The notes beneath the pieces are model-generated. The model was not told the DNA's origin, did no database searches, and worked only from the letters and a program-made list of their open reading frames with translations. The position numbers and the translations under genes are program-made. From BP-464 sp045805505 (GTDB lineage: Bacteria > Actinomycetota > Thermoleophilia > Solirubrobacterales > Solirubrobacteraceae), in assembly GCA_045805505.1 (NCBI GenBank), contig JBJMLA010000144.1, forward strand, positions 23,809 to 87,808: 64,000 bases of DNA, in the 5' to 3' direction. Below, one piece after another: positions 30,107 through 38,767 of the stretch. How positions within the stretch are numbered: position 1 is the first letter of the stretch; each line of letters opens with the position of its first letter.

Positions 30107-30891
30107 GCGACATGGCCTTCCATCCGTTCAATTCCGCGAACTTCATCCTCGACCGGTCCATCATCACCTGTGGCATCGGCTGCGGCGAGCGCATCAAGGT
30201 CACCGCGACCTGGAGCGTCGTTCGTCACCCGGAGGGGATCGTGGTGATCGATACCGGACTGAACTCCGGCGTGATCTCCGACGCTGACGAGGCGTGGGGA
30301 ACGGGCGAGGAGCGCCTCGGCGTTCCCGAGTTCCCGCCGGAGCGCCAGCTCACCAAGCAGCTCGCGGCCATCGGGATCGCGCCCTCCGACGTCCGCTACG
30401 TCGTCATGACACATCTCCACGGCGACCACGGCGGGGCCAACGACGAGCTTCCCGACGCCACGTTCCTCGTGCAGCGGGTCGAGTACGACTACGCGCGAGC
30501 CCCGGACATCCCGTCAATGGTGCGCGAGTACCCGCTCGATCAGCTGATGCTCGACGACCTCGACTACCAGCTGCTCGACGACGATCACGACGTCTTCGGC
30601 GACGGCCGGCTGCGCCTGCTCCGGACGCCGGGGCACACGCCCGGCCATCAGTCGGTGCTCGTGCAGCTGCCCGAGACCGGGCCGCTCCTGATCACCGGCG
30701 ACGCCTGCCAGGCGGACGCCAACCGCGACGAGATGACGCTCCCGAGCATCATCTGGTTTCCGTCTGAGTACGTGCGCAGCCGCCGGCGGCTCCTCGAGCT
30801 CGCCGAGGCGGAGGGTGCGACCTGGTTCCACACGCACGACCCGGACACCTTCGGGTCGCTCGGCTGGAACGAGGGCGCCGCGTATGGCTGA
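30103..30891 (+). CDS. Metallo-beta-lactamase-fold hydrolase, N-acyl homoserine lactonase-like
   Basis: 262 residues with an intact dinuclear zinc site: THLHGDHGG (H104, H106, D108, H109), a further His in RTPGHTPGH, an Asp in ITGDACQ, and a late His in FHTHDP. The overall order fits the AttM/AiiA-type lactonase branch. In a CoA-pathway operon a lactone or cyclic ester is a plausible substrate, perhaps made by the flavin oxidoreductase at 37779; quorum quenching is the other option. Overlaps with both neighbouring genes show it is part of the operon. Confidence 0.87.
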   Translation: MSDMAFHPFNSANFILDRSIITCGIGCGERIKVTATWSVVRHPEGIVVIDTGLNSGVISDADEAWGTGEERLGVPEFPPERQLTKQLAAIGIAPSDVRYVVMTHLHGDHGGANDELPDATFLVQRVEYDYARAPDIPSMVREYPLDQLMLDDLDYQLLDDDHDVFGDGRLRLLRTPGHTPGHQSVLVQLPETGPLLITGDACQADANRDEMTLPSIIWFPSEYVRSRRRLLELAEAEGATWFHTHDPDTFGSLGWNEGAAYG

Positions 30892-32428
30892 CCCCCTCCT
30901 GCGAGTCACCGACCTGCTCGACCTCTCCGCGCGACGGTACCCCGACCGCGTCGCCGTCGCCGACGAGCGCAGCACCCTGACGTACGCGGCTTACCGCGAG
31001 CGCACCGTCCAGGTGGCCAACGCGCTGCTCGATGACGGGTTGGCCGGCGGCGACCGGGTCGGCGTGCTGCTGGCCAACTCGATGGAATACGCCGAGGTCA
31101 TCTTCGGGATGGCCCGCGCAGGCGTGATCGCCGCACACCTCTCGTTTCGCTCCTCGCCGTCCGAGCTGTGCAACCTCTTGCTCGACAGCAACGCGCGCAC
31201 CCTGGTCTACGACGCGGAGTTCGCCGAGGACGTTGCGGCGCTGCTGGCCCTCGGCGAATGGGTCCCGGAGCTGCCACTCGTGCGCGTCGGCGACGAGGAC
31301 GGGGTCGAGGCGCGTAGCTACCCGACCTGGCGGGATGCCGCATCGGCCAAGGATCCGCCGCCGTCGACCGAGCCGGTCTTCTACCTGGGCTACACGTCGG
31401 GAACCACCGGTCGCCCAAAGGGCGCGCGGATCACGCAGACGTCGCGCGTGCTGACGGCGATCGCCGCATGCACCGAGTACCAGCTCGGTCCCGACGACGC
31501 CAACCTGATGTTCACGCCGATGCATCACGGCGGACCGCTCGTGTTCGTCCTGGCTCCCGCCGTCGCCGGCGGGCGGCTGGTCATCATGCGGCGCTTCGAT
31601 CCCGAGATCGCGTGGGAGACGATCGAGAAGGAGGGCATCACCAACGCGTTCGTCGTGCCGACGATTCTCGGGCGCCTCGCGCAGGCCCGCGACGGCGCCG
31701 GAACCGCGCCGCCGTCGCTGCGGGTGCTGGTTTCCAATGCGGCCCCGTTGCCGACGCCGACGAAGGAGGCGATCCTGCGCGCGGCGCCGGGTCTGTCTCT
31801 GCACGAGTTCTACGGCTCGACAGAGGCCGGCATCGTCACCAACCTGCGGCCTGAGGACCAGCTGCGCAAGGTGCGCTGCGCCGGACAGCCGCTGCTGCTC
31901 ACCGAGGTCGAGATCCGCGGTCCGGGCGGCGAGGTGCTCCCGCCAGGGGAGGTGGGGGAGCTCTTCTCCCGCAGCCCGTTCCTGTTTGACGGCTACCACG
32001 ACCGCCCCGAGGCCACGGCCGAGGCACTGGTCGACGGCTGGGTGACCGCGGGCGACCTCGCGCGAACCGACGAGGAGGGCTACGTCTACATCGTCGACCG
32101 CAAGAAGGACCTGATCATCTCGGGTGGGGTCAACATCTACCCACTCGAGATCGAGGCCGCGCTGCTGGCGCGTGAAGAGATTGCCGAGGCGGCAGTGATC
32201 GGCATCCCCGACCCCGACTGGGGCGAGCGCATCAAGGCCTACGTCGTCCTCGTTGACGCGCAGGCTGACGCGAGCGCGCTCGTGGCCGCCGCCGTCGCGG
32301 ACATGGCGGCCTACAAGCGGCCGCGCGAGGTCGAGGCCTGCACCGAGCTTCCCCGCAACAGCACAGGCAAGTTGCTGCGACGGGTCCTGCGAGATCGCGA
32401 ATGGGAGGGTCATGAAGCCCAGATCTGA
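30884..32428 (+). CDS. AMP-forming acyl-CoA synthetase
   Basis: The ATG at 30884 overlaps the lactonase-like gene by 8 bp; the product is 514 residues. ANL-superfamily motifs are all present: P-loop YTSGTTGRPKGARIT, FYGSTEAG, the hinge region GDLARTDEEGYVYIVDRKKD, and the C-terminal catalytic Lys in NSTGKLLRR. It activates a carboxylic acid to its CoA ester. Sequence alone does not give the acid; the setting suggests the hydroxy or keto acid released by the hydrolase. Confidence 0.93.
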   Translation: MADPLLRVTDLLDLSARRYPDRVAVADERSTLTYAAYRERTVQVANALLDDGLAGGDRVGVLLANSMEYAEVIFGMARAGVIAAHLSFRSSPSELCNLLLDSNARTLVYDAEFAEDVAALLALGEWVPELPLVRVGDEDGVEARSYPTWRDAASAKDPPPSTEPVFYLGYTSGTTGRPKGARITQTSRVLTAIAACTEYQLGPDDANLMFTPMHHGGPLVFVLAPAVAGGRLVIMRRFDPEIAWETIEKEGITNAFVVPTILGRLAQARDGAGTAPPSLRVLVSNAAPLPTPTKEAILRAAPGLSLHEFYGSTEAGIVTNLRPEDQLRKVRCAGQPLLLTEVEIRGPGGEVLPPGEVGELFSRSPFLFDGYHDRPEATAEALVDGWVTAGDLARTDEEGYVYIVDRKKDLIISGGVNIYPLEIEAALLAREEIAEAAVIGIPDPDWGERIKAYVVLVDAQADASALVAAAVADMAAYKRPREVEACTELPRNSTGKLLRRVLRDREWEGHEAQI

Positions 32429-32756
32429 TGGTCAGACCGCGAAGTGGGTGGTGATGTGGACCCTGCCGGAGGGGATGGACCTCGAGGCCTGGAACGACTG
32501 GTACTGGAACCAGCACGTTCCCATGGCCAAGAAGCTTCCGGGGCTGCGCCGGTATACGACGACGCTCGTGCACCGAACGGTCCTGGGCGCGCCGCTGTAC
32601 CGGATGGCCGAGCAGTACTTCGACGATGTCGAGGCGCTCGAGGCGGCAGTCAACTCAGAGATCGGCGCGGCCGTTGCTGACGACGCCGGCCCGTGGGTGA
32701 CCGACCTCTCGCTGTACGTGACGCTCGAACAGGAGGAAGGGCTCTCCCTTGGCTGA
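32412..32756 (+). CDS. EthD-like dimeric alpha/beta-barrel protein 2
   Basis: 114 residues from ATG 32412, overlapping the ligase gene by 17 bp. It shares the pattern WNDWYWNQHVPMAKKLPGLRRY with the EthD-like protein at 29771 and is closer to the canonical EthD motif (HVP...LPGLRRY). The two could form homodimers or one heterodimer. The reaction is unknown. Its 3' end overlaps the first CoA-transferase gene by 8 bp. Confidence 0.78.
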   Translation: MKPRSDGQTAKWVVMWTLPEGMDLEAWNDWYWNQHVPMAKKLPGLRRYTTTLVHRTVLGAPLYRMAEQYFDDVEALEAAVNSEIGAAVADDAGPWVTDLSLYVTLEQEEGLSLG

Positions 32757-33909
32757 TGCCCTGGCCGGCATCCGCGTCCTCGACTTCACCCAGGCGTGGG
32801 CCGGTCCGCTGTGTACCCAGACGCTCGCGGACTTCGGCGCCGATGTCGTCAAGGTCGAATCCGAGACGCGCCCTGACGTCTCGCGCATGATGGGCCCCTA
32901 CCCCGAGGCGGCCGACGTCGACTTGTCGGGCTACTTCCTCGAGCTCAATCGCAACAAGCGGTCGGTCGCGCTGAACCTGCGCCTCCCGGAGGAGGTCGAG
33001 ATCGCGCGGCGCCTGGCCGAGCAGGCGGACGTGGTCGTCGAGAACTTCGCCCCCGGGGTGCTCGATCGCCTCGGCTTGGGCTATGACGTCCTCAAGGAGA
33101 CCCGGCCTGACCTCGTGATGCTGTCGATCTCCGGCTTCGGCGCGACCGGACCCGACCGGGCCGCGGTGGCCTTCGGCCAGCAGATCGAGGCAGAGAGCGG
33201 GCTCATGTCCCTGACCGGCTACGGCGACGGTGTCCCGATGAAACCGGGGGTGTCCTACCCCGACCCGGTCGCCGGTGTGGCCGGGGTAGGCGCCGTGATG
33301 GCGGCGCTGTTGCATCGGGACCGGACCGGCGAAGGGCAGTGGATCGACCTCTCGATGCTCGAGATCACCGCGGCGCTTCTCGTCCAGCCGCTGATGGAGT
33401 ACGCCCGCACGGGGGTCTCGCCCGCGGCGACCGGCAACGCGAGCGCGCTGTGGTCTCCGCACGGGATCTACCCCGCCACCGGCGAGGACCGGTGGATCGC
33501 CATCGAGTGCGACGACGAGGAGCAGTGGCGGGCGCTTGCGTCGCGCGCCGGCCTCGGGTGGGAGGACGACCCGCGCTTCGCGTCGAACGCCGAACGCCTG
33601 GCCTACCGCGGCGAGCTCGACGCCGCCTTGGGCGCCTGGACCGCGGGGCAGGACCGCGACGCGATCGCCGACGAGCTCCAGGCTGCGGGCGTGCCCGCAG
33701 CGGCCGTCGCCGACGTCGCCGATCTCCATGCCGATCCCCACCTGCGTGCGCGGGGCTGGTGGCAGACCGTCGAGCATGCGCGTGCCGGCCGCCTCGATCT
33801 CCAGGGTCCACCGGCGCGGCTGACCGCGACGCCCGCCCGCGTGCGCCTGGCTCCTCCGTTGCTCGGCGAGCACACCGAGGCCGTCAAAGCGGAGCTCGCG
33901 CGTGCCTGA
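32749..33909 (+). CDS. CaiB/BaiF-family CoA-transferase, catalytic subunit candidate
   Basis: TTG at 32749 with an upstream AGGAGG gives 386 residues. Class III CoA-transferase motifs are seen: RVLDFTQAWAGPLCT, GADVVKVE, NRNKRSVALNL, GFGATGP, and TGEGQWIDLSMLE. The catalytic Asp is present at D172 (YPDPVAG). It probably moves CoA between carboxylic acids. The next gene encodes a second family member that lacks this Asp, a pairing that recalls the BbsE/BbsF heteromer. Confidence 0.92.
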   Translation: MADALAGIRVLDFTQAWAGPLCTQTLADFGADVVKVESETRPDVSRMMGPYPEAADVDLSGYFLELNRNKRSVALNLRLPEEVEIARRLAEQADVVVENFAPGVLDRLGLGYDVLKETRPDLVMLSISGFGATGPDRAAVAFGQQIEAESGLMSLTGYGDGVPMKPGVSYPDPVAGVAGVGAVMAALLHRDRTGEGQWIDLSMLEITAALLVQPLMEYARTGVSPAATGNASALWSPHGIYPATGEDRWIAIECDDEEQWRALASRAGLGWEDDPRFASNAERLAYRGELDAALGAWTAGQDRDAIADELQAAGVPAAAVADVADLHADPHLRARGWWQTVEHARAGRLDLQGPPARLTATPARVRLAPPLLGEHTEAVKAELARA

Positions 33910-35014
33910 GGGCCCCCTCTCCGGCGTCCAGGTCGTCGAGGTCGCCTCGATGGCCGCGGGCCCGTTCTGCGCGCGGCTGCTGGGCGACTACGGCGCCGAC
34001 GTGGTCAAGGTCGAGCCACCCGAGGGCGATCCTCTGCGAACGCTGGACGCCGACTGGTTCGCGGGACTGAACACCAACAAGCGGTCGGTCGTCGCCGACC
34101 TCGACACGCAGGACGGCCGCGACGGCGTCGCCGCGCTGATTGCCCGCGCCGACCTGCTCGTCTGTGACCTCTCGGGCGAAGATCTGCTGCTGCTGGAAGA
34201 CGTGCTCGACGATGCGCCGGCGGCCCTCGTCGTCGTGTCCATCACGCCGTTCGGCCGGACGGGTCCGCGTGCCGGATGGCGCGGGGGAGACCTCGTCGCT
34301 GCCGCCTCCGGCGGACTCGCCCACATCACGGGAGACCCCGACCGCGAGCCGCTGGTCCCCGGCGGCCGGCAGATGTGGCACATGGCCGGCCTCAGCGGCT
34401 TCTCAGCCGGCCTCGTGGCGCTGTGGCACGCTCGCCGCACCGGCGAGGGCCAGCTCGTCGACGTCTCTCTTCAGGAGGTCGCCGCCGGGGTCCTCGAATG
34501 CGCCGTGACGCCGCTGCAGATGCACGGTCGCGTCCGTGGGCGTATGGGTACCCATCACCCCGCGGTCCACGGAGTCGGTCTTCAGCGACTCGGCGACGGG
34601 CACTGGTTGTTCGTCGGCACGCTGCCGCAGCTGCGGATGTGGGAGACCGTGCGGGAGCTCATGGGCGACCCGGAGTGGGCGCAGGACGAGCGCTGGAACG
34701 ACGCCGGCGTCCGGCGCGCCCACGCCGACGAGATAGACGCGCTCGCGGCGCCCATCTTCGGCGAGATGGAGACGGCCGACATCTACCCGCAGATGAAGGC
34801 CGGGCGCGTGCCCGTCGGGCTGGTGCGCGACATGACCGATCTGCATGACCCCGAAGGACAGCTCGCCGCACGCGACTTCTTCACGGCGGCGCCCGACGGC
34901 GCCCTCCATCCCGGAGCGCCGTGGCGGATGGAGGCGAGCCCATGGGCACTGCGCCTCGCCGCTCCGTTGCTGGACCCCACTTCACAGCCGCCCCCAACCA
35001 GGAGCAACACATGA
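33902..35014 (+). CDS. CaiB/BaiF-family protein lacking the catalytic Asp
   Basis: GTG at 33902, overlapping the previous gene by 8 bp, gives 370 residues. The family framework is kept (VQVVEVASMAAGPFCARLLG, GADVVKVEPP, NTNKRSVVADL, TGEGQLVDVSLQE), but the position aligned with the catalytic Asp of its neighbour is W159 (QMWHMAGLSG). It may be a non-catalytic partner of the upstream CoA-transferase, as BbsE is for BbsF, or have another function. Its stop overlaps the crotonase start by 4 bp. Confidence 0.9.
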   Translation: MPEGPLSGVQVVEVASMAAGPFCARLLGDYGADVVKVEPPEGDPLRTLDADWFAGLNTNKRSVVADLDTQDGRDGVAALIARADLLVCDLSGEDLLLLEDVLDDAPAALVVVSITPFGRTGPRAGWRGGDLVAAASGGLAHITGDPDREPLVPGGRQMWHMAGLSGFSAGLVALWHARRTGEGQLVDVSLQEVAAGVLECAVTPLQMHGRVRGRMGTHHPAVHGVGLQRLGDGHWLFVGTLPQLRMWETVRELMGDPEWAQDERWNDAGVRRAHADEIDALAAPIFGEMETADIYPQMKAGRVPVGLVRDMTDLHDPEGQLAARDFFTAAPDGALHPGAPWRMEASPWALRLAAPLLDPTSQPPPTRSNT

Positions 35015-35769
35015 GCAACGACTCAGTCCACCTCTCCATCGACGATCTGGGCATCGCCACGGTCACGATCGAGCGGCCGCCGGTCAACGCGCTCCGCTTC
35101 GCGGACATCGCCGTCATCAACGACACGTTCAAGCGCATCGAGGAGGACGAAGCGGTGCGGGTGGTGGTTCTGACGGGGGCAGGCGAGCGGGCGTTCATCG
35201 CGGGCGCGGACGTCCACGAGCTCGCTGCACTCACGCCCGAGACCGCGATCTCGAACACGGATCTCGTGCAGGAGTGCGTCGATCGCGTCTACGAGCTGCG
35301 CCAGCCCGTCATCTGCGCCATGAACGGACCCGCGATCGGCTCGGGTGTCGCCTTCGCCTCGGCGTCTGACATCCGCGTGGCCAGCACCAAGGCCACGTTC
35401 CATCTCCCCGAGGTCAACCTCGGCGTGCTCGGCGGGTCCAAGCACATGGCCCGCATCGCCCCTCCGGGGGCGACGCGACTGATGATGTACACGGGCTGGC
35501 CCATGAGCGCCCAGGAGGCCTACCGGCTCGGGGCCGTGGACCGCCTCGTCGAGCCCGGCGAGCTGATGAACGAGGCCATGACCATCGCCAAGGAGATCGC
35601 CTCGAAGCTGCCCGTGGCGGTGCGGATGGCCAAGGACGGCCTGAACCGGACCGAGATGATGAAGCTCGCCGAGGGCTACGCCTACGAGTGTGGCCTGACC
35701 GCGGAGCTGCGGCGCGATCCGGAGTCCGCGGCACAGGCGCAGTCGTTCTTCGAACGGGGCAAGGTCTGA
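35011..35769 (+). CDS. Crotonase-fold enoyl-CoA hydratase/isomerase family protein
   Basis: 252 residues. Oxyanion-hole segments (AFIAGADVHEL and NGPAIGSG) and the LPEVNLGVLGG region identify the crotonase fold. Of the two Glu residues used by enoyl-CoA hydratase, the second is kept (E134) but the first is Ala114 (GSGVAFA). This pattern fits an isomerase or other crotonase reaction better than simple hydration. The MaoC-type hydratase encoded two genes later may supply the hydration step. It is coupled to its neighbours by 4-bp and 1-bp overlaps. Confidence 0.88.
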   Translation: MSNDSVHLSIDDLGIATVTIERPPVNALRFADIAVINDTFKRIEEDEAVRVVVLTGAGERAFIAGADVHELAALTPETAISNTDLVQECVDRVYELRQPVICAMNGPAIGSGVAFASASDIRVASTKATFHLPEVNLGVLGGSKHMARIAPPGATRLMMYTGWPMSAQEAYRLGAVDRLVEPGELMNEAMTIAKEIASKLPVAVRMAKDGLNRTEMMKLAEGYAYECGLTAELRRDPESAAQAQSFFERGKV

Positions 35770-36155
35770 TGCGCGAGGTTCTCGACGTCGGCTGGATGCA
35801 CTTCAGCGGCTACACGTTCTCGCCGGCCGTGCGGGCCGGGGATCACCTCTACATCTCGGGCATGACCGCGTCGTCGGACGACGGCAAGATCGTGTCCCCC
35901 GGCGACATCGTGGGGCAGACGCGGTTCATATTTCTCAAGGCCCAGCACGTGCTGGGGGCGGCGGGTGGCTCAATGGCCGATGTCGTGATGACGCGTGACT
36001 ACTTCACGACCACCGATGGCTACGCGGGTACGGCGGACGTGCGGCGGGAGTTCTTCGGCGAGACGTTCCCCGCGGCGACCGGCGTCAAGGTCGCCGGGCT
36101 CCTGCGGCGCGATGCGCTCATCGAGATCGAGTTCGTCGCGGTCCTGACGTCGTGA
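35769..36155 (+). CDS. RidA/YjgF-family protein
   Basis: 128 residues from ATG 35769. It has the Rid-family layout with HLYISGMTASSDDGKIV and the C-terminal LLRRDALIEIEFVAVL, where a family Arg normally binds a carboxylate. Archetypal RidA deaminates reactive enamines; catabolic Rid proteins such as RutC occur with flavin monooxygenases in degradation operons. Here a role in turning over a reactive intermediate of the pathway is possible. It is coupled to the crotonase (1-bp overlap) and MaoC gene (4-bp overlap). Confidence 0.85.
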   Translation: MREVLDVGWMHFSGYTFSPAVRAGDHLYISGMTASSDDGKIVSPGDIVGQTRFIFLKAQHVLGAAGGSMADVVMTRDYFTTTDGYAGTADVRREFFGETFPAATGVKVAGLLRRDALIEIEFVAVLTS

Positions 36156-36613
36156 CCGACCAGAAGTACTTCGAAGATTTCGTCGTCGGCGAACGCTGGG
36201 AATCACCATCCCGCACGCTCAACGATGCGCACTTCCTCGCCTTCTCCGCGCTGACGGGCGACACCCACCCCGTCCACAATGATGACGTCTACGCGGCGGC
36301 CCATCCCTTCGGCAAGCGCGTAGCGCACGGCCTGCTCATGGCCTCCATCACGGCACTGGGCGGCTCGGACCTCGCGCCGCAGGTCCACGAGGCGATCCTC
36401 GCCTTCGTCGAACAGCGCACCACGTTCCGCAAACCCGGCCTGATCGGCGACACCGTGCGGCCGGTGTTCGAGGTCGTCGCCTGCGAGCCGAAACGCGGAG
36501 AGAAGGGCATCGTGCGCATCCGCGTGGCGGTGCTCGGCAGTGACGGCGAGGAGCTGCTCGAGGGCGAGCACGCCTACCTCATCAAGGGCCGCAACTGGTC
36601 GGCGCCTGCGTGA
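36152..36613 (+). CDS. MaoC-family (R)-specific enoyl-CoA hydratase
   Basis: GTG at 36152 gives 153 residues. The hot-dog hydratase motif is complete: the Asp and His in TGDTHPVHND, followed by FGKRVAHGLLMAS. It should hydrate trans-2-enoyl-CoA to the (R)-3-hydroxy form. Unlike the MaoC protein at 24493 it keeps the catalytic Asp. It overlaps both the RidA gene and the thiolase gene by 4 bp. Confidence 0.9.
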   Translation: MTDQKYFEDFVVGERWESPSRTLNDAHFLAFSALTGDTHPVHNDDVYAAAHPFGKRVAHGLLMASITALGGSDLAPQVHEAILAFVEQRTTFRKPGLIGDTVRPVFEVVACEPKRGEKGIVRIRVAVLGSDGEELLEGEHAYLIKGRNWSAPA

Positions 36614-37782
36614 GCGGTCCCCGGAGCGTCATCGTCGACGCCGTCCGCTCGCCGGTGGGGCGGGCGCACAAGGGCTCGCTCGTGGACGTCCGGCCTGACG
36701 ACCTGGCGGGTGCCGTCGTGCGTGCGTTGCTCGACCGCAATCCGGCCGCCGAGGAAGCGGGCATCGACGAGCTGGTCTGTGGCTGCGCCTACCCCTGGGG
36801 CGAGCAGGGCTACAACGTCGGCCGTCAGGTTGCGCTGCTGGCCGGTCTCCCCGACACCACTCCGGCGTTCACGGTCGCGCGCGCCTGCGCGTCCTCCCTG
36901 CAGGCGCTGCGCAGCGCCGACCATGCGGTGCGCGCCGGAGAGGGCGACGTCTACATCGTCTCGGGCGTCGAATCGGTCAGCCGGGTCGGGCGCGATCGTC
37001 ATCTCGCGACGCCGAACCCCCGGCTCGACTCCGAGCAGGACGGGGAGCTGATCGCCGACGTGTTCATGCCGATGCTCGAGACCGCGGAGCGGGTTGCGGA
37101 GCGCTACGGGATATCCCGTGAGGAGATGGATGCCTACGGCCAGCGCAGCCAGGAGCGCGCCGTGGCCGCCCAGCGCGACGGGTCCTTCGCTCGGGAGATC
37201 GTCCCGGTCGTACGGGCTGACGGCGAGACCGTGACCGCGGATGACGGGCCGCGACCGGGCTCGACGATCGCGGGTCTCGCTGCTCTGTCGCCTGTTCTCG
37301 GCGAAGGCGGGTCCGTGACGGCCGGGAACTCGTCGCCGCTCAACGACGGCGCGGCGGCGCTGTTGGTGATGTCGCAGGAGCGAGCCGCCGAACTGGGGCT
37401 GCGCCCGCGTGCTCGCATCGTGGCGTCGGGGGTGTCGGCGCTGGATCCCACCATGATGGGGATGGGGCCCGTGGAGGCCGTGCGGCGCGCGCTCGCCTAC
37501 GCCGGTCTGCGATTGGACGACATGGACGTCATCGAGCTCAATGAGGCGTTCGCCGCCCAGGTCATCCCGGTCATGCGCGAGCTGGGCACCGACGAGGACG
37601 ATCCACGCCTGAACCCCCGCGGCGGGGCTATCGCTCTGGGGCATCCGTTCGGGATGACCGGCGCGCGCATCATGACGACGTTGCTCAACGGCCTCGAGAT
37701 CGCGGATGGCCGTTATGGACTGGAGACGATGTGCGTGGGCGGCGGGCAGGGGCAGGCGATGATCGTCGAGCGGCTGGCGTGA
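36610..37782 (+). CDS. Acetyl-CoA acetyltransferase (thiolase)
   Basis: GTG at 36610 gives 390 residues. Thiolase residues are in place: nucleophilic Cys in ARACASSLQAL, ELNEAFAAQ, the catalytic His in GGAIALGHPFGMTGAR, and the second Cys in CVGGGQGQAM. It would cleave a 3-ketoacyl-CoA, the terminal step of the operon's pathway. No 3-hydroxyacyl-CoA dehydrogenase is encoded in the operon, so one from elsewhere, or an oxidoreductase in the cluster, must make the ketone. Confidence 0.95.
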   Translation: MSGPRSVIVDAVRSPVGRAHKGSLVDVRPDDLAGAVVRALLDRNPAAEEAGIDELVCGCAYPWGEQGYNVGRQVALLAGLPDTTPAFTVARACASSLQALRSADHAVRAGEGDVYIVSGVESVSRVGRDRHLATPNPRLDSEQDGELIADVFMPMLETAERVAERYGISREEMDAYGQRSQERAVAAQRDGSFAREIVPVVRADGETVTADDGPRPGSTIAGLAALSPVLGEGGSVTAGNSSPLNDGAAALLVMSQERAAELGLRPRARIVASGVSALDPTMMGMGPVEAVRRALAYAGLRLDDMDVIELNEAFAAQVIPVMRELGTDEDDPRLNPRGGAIALGHPFGMTGARIMTTLLNGLEIADGRYGLETMCVGGGQGQAMIVERLA

Positions 37783-38756
37783 CCGGCTGCATCGGCGTCG
37801 TCCTGCCGACGCGATATCCGGAGCCACTGCTGCGCTATCTGGACCTCGTCCGCCGGGCTGAGGATCTCGGGCTGGCCACGGCTTGGTTCACCGAGATCGC
37901 CGGCGCGGACGCCGTCGCGCTGGCGGCGGCCGCCGCGCCGCTCACCGAGCGGATCCGGCTGGCGACCGGCGTCGTTCCGGTCGCCACGCGCACGCCACAG
38001 CTCATGGCGATGGGGGCCCTGACGTTGCAGGGGCTCTCCGGCGGCCGGGCCGTGCTCGGCCTGGGGGCGTCGACGCCGGCCATCATCGAGGGCTGGCACG
38101 GCCGCCCGGCCGACGTGCTCCTGGAGCAGCTCGAGGAGACCATCGGCGCCGTGCGCGCCGCCATGGTCGGCGAGGACGTTCACGGGCCGCGCCTGCGGTC
38201 GACGGGGTTTCACCCCACGGTCCGGCGCAACGGAGCGCTGCCGATCTACCTCGCCGCACTCGGACCGAAGGCCATCGCGCTGGCCGCGCGGTCGGCGGAG
38301 GGCGTGATCCTGACGCTGTCGACCGCTGAGCATCTCGGGCAGATTTCGCACGCCCTGCCCGACCCGGCGTCGGACCAGGCCACAGCCCTGGTGGCCTACG
38401 TCCGGATCGCCGTCGACCGCGACGCCGGAGCCGCGATGGCCTGGATGGCCCGGGAACTGGCCTGGTACGGCTCGTCGAAGGCCTATCGGGCGCATTTCCG
38501 GCGCCAGGGCTTCGTGACCGAGATGGATGCCGTCGAACTGGCCTGGTCCAAGCGCGATCAGCAGGCGGCCGTTGCAGCGATCTCCGACGACATGTGCCGC
38601 CGCCTCTCGGTGATCGGCAGTGCCGCGGAGGCCCGCGCCCAGGTCGAGGCGTTGCTCGCGGAGGGCGCGGACGAGGTGGCCTGCTACTTCATCGACGCCG
38701 ACCGTGAGGGCGTGGCCGGAATGACCGATCAGCTCGAGCGACTGGCGCGAGCATGA
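37779..38756 (+). CDS. LLM-class (possibly F420-dependent) flavin oxidoreductase
   Basis: GTG at 37779 overlaps the thiolase stop and gives 325 residues. The TIM-barrel luciferase-like motifs are AEDLGLATAWFTEI, LATGVVPVATRTPQLMAM and LSGGRAVLGLGASTP, close to the MER/F420 group. In actinomycetes many of these use F420, others FMN. It may reduce or oxygenate a pathway intermediate; a Baeyer-Villiger step giving a lactone would explain the lactonase-like hydrolase. It ends 11 bp before the converging FadR-type gene. Confidence 0.85.
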   Translation: MTGCIGVVLPTRYPEPLLRYLDLVRRAEDLGLATAWFTEIAGADAVALAAAAAPLTERIRLATGVVPVATRTPQLMAMGALTLQGLSGGRAVLGLGASTPAIIEGWHGRPADVLLEQLEETIGAVRAAMVGEDVHGPRLRSTGFHPTVRRNGALPIYLAALGPKAIALAARSAEGVILTLSTAEHLGQISHALPDPASDQATALVAYVRIAVDRDAGAAMAWMARELAWYGSSKAYRAHFRRQGFVTEMDAVELAWSKRDQQAAVAAISDDMCRRLSVIGSAAEARAQVEALLAEGADEVACYFIDADREGVAGMTDQLERLARA

Positions 38757-38767
38757 TCGGTCCGCGC

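Noticed and set aside
30103..30891. Call of a dedicated quorum-quenching enzyme
   Set aside because: The zinc site fits AHL lactonases, but the operon context is catabolic, so only a lactonase-like call is supported.
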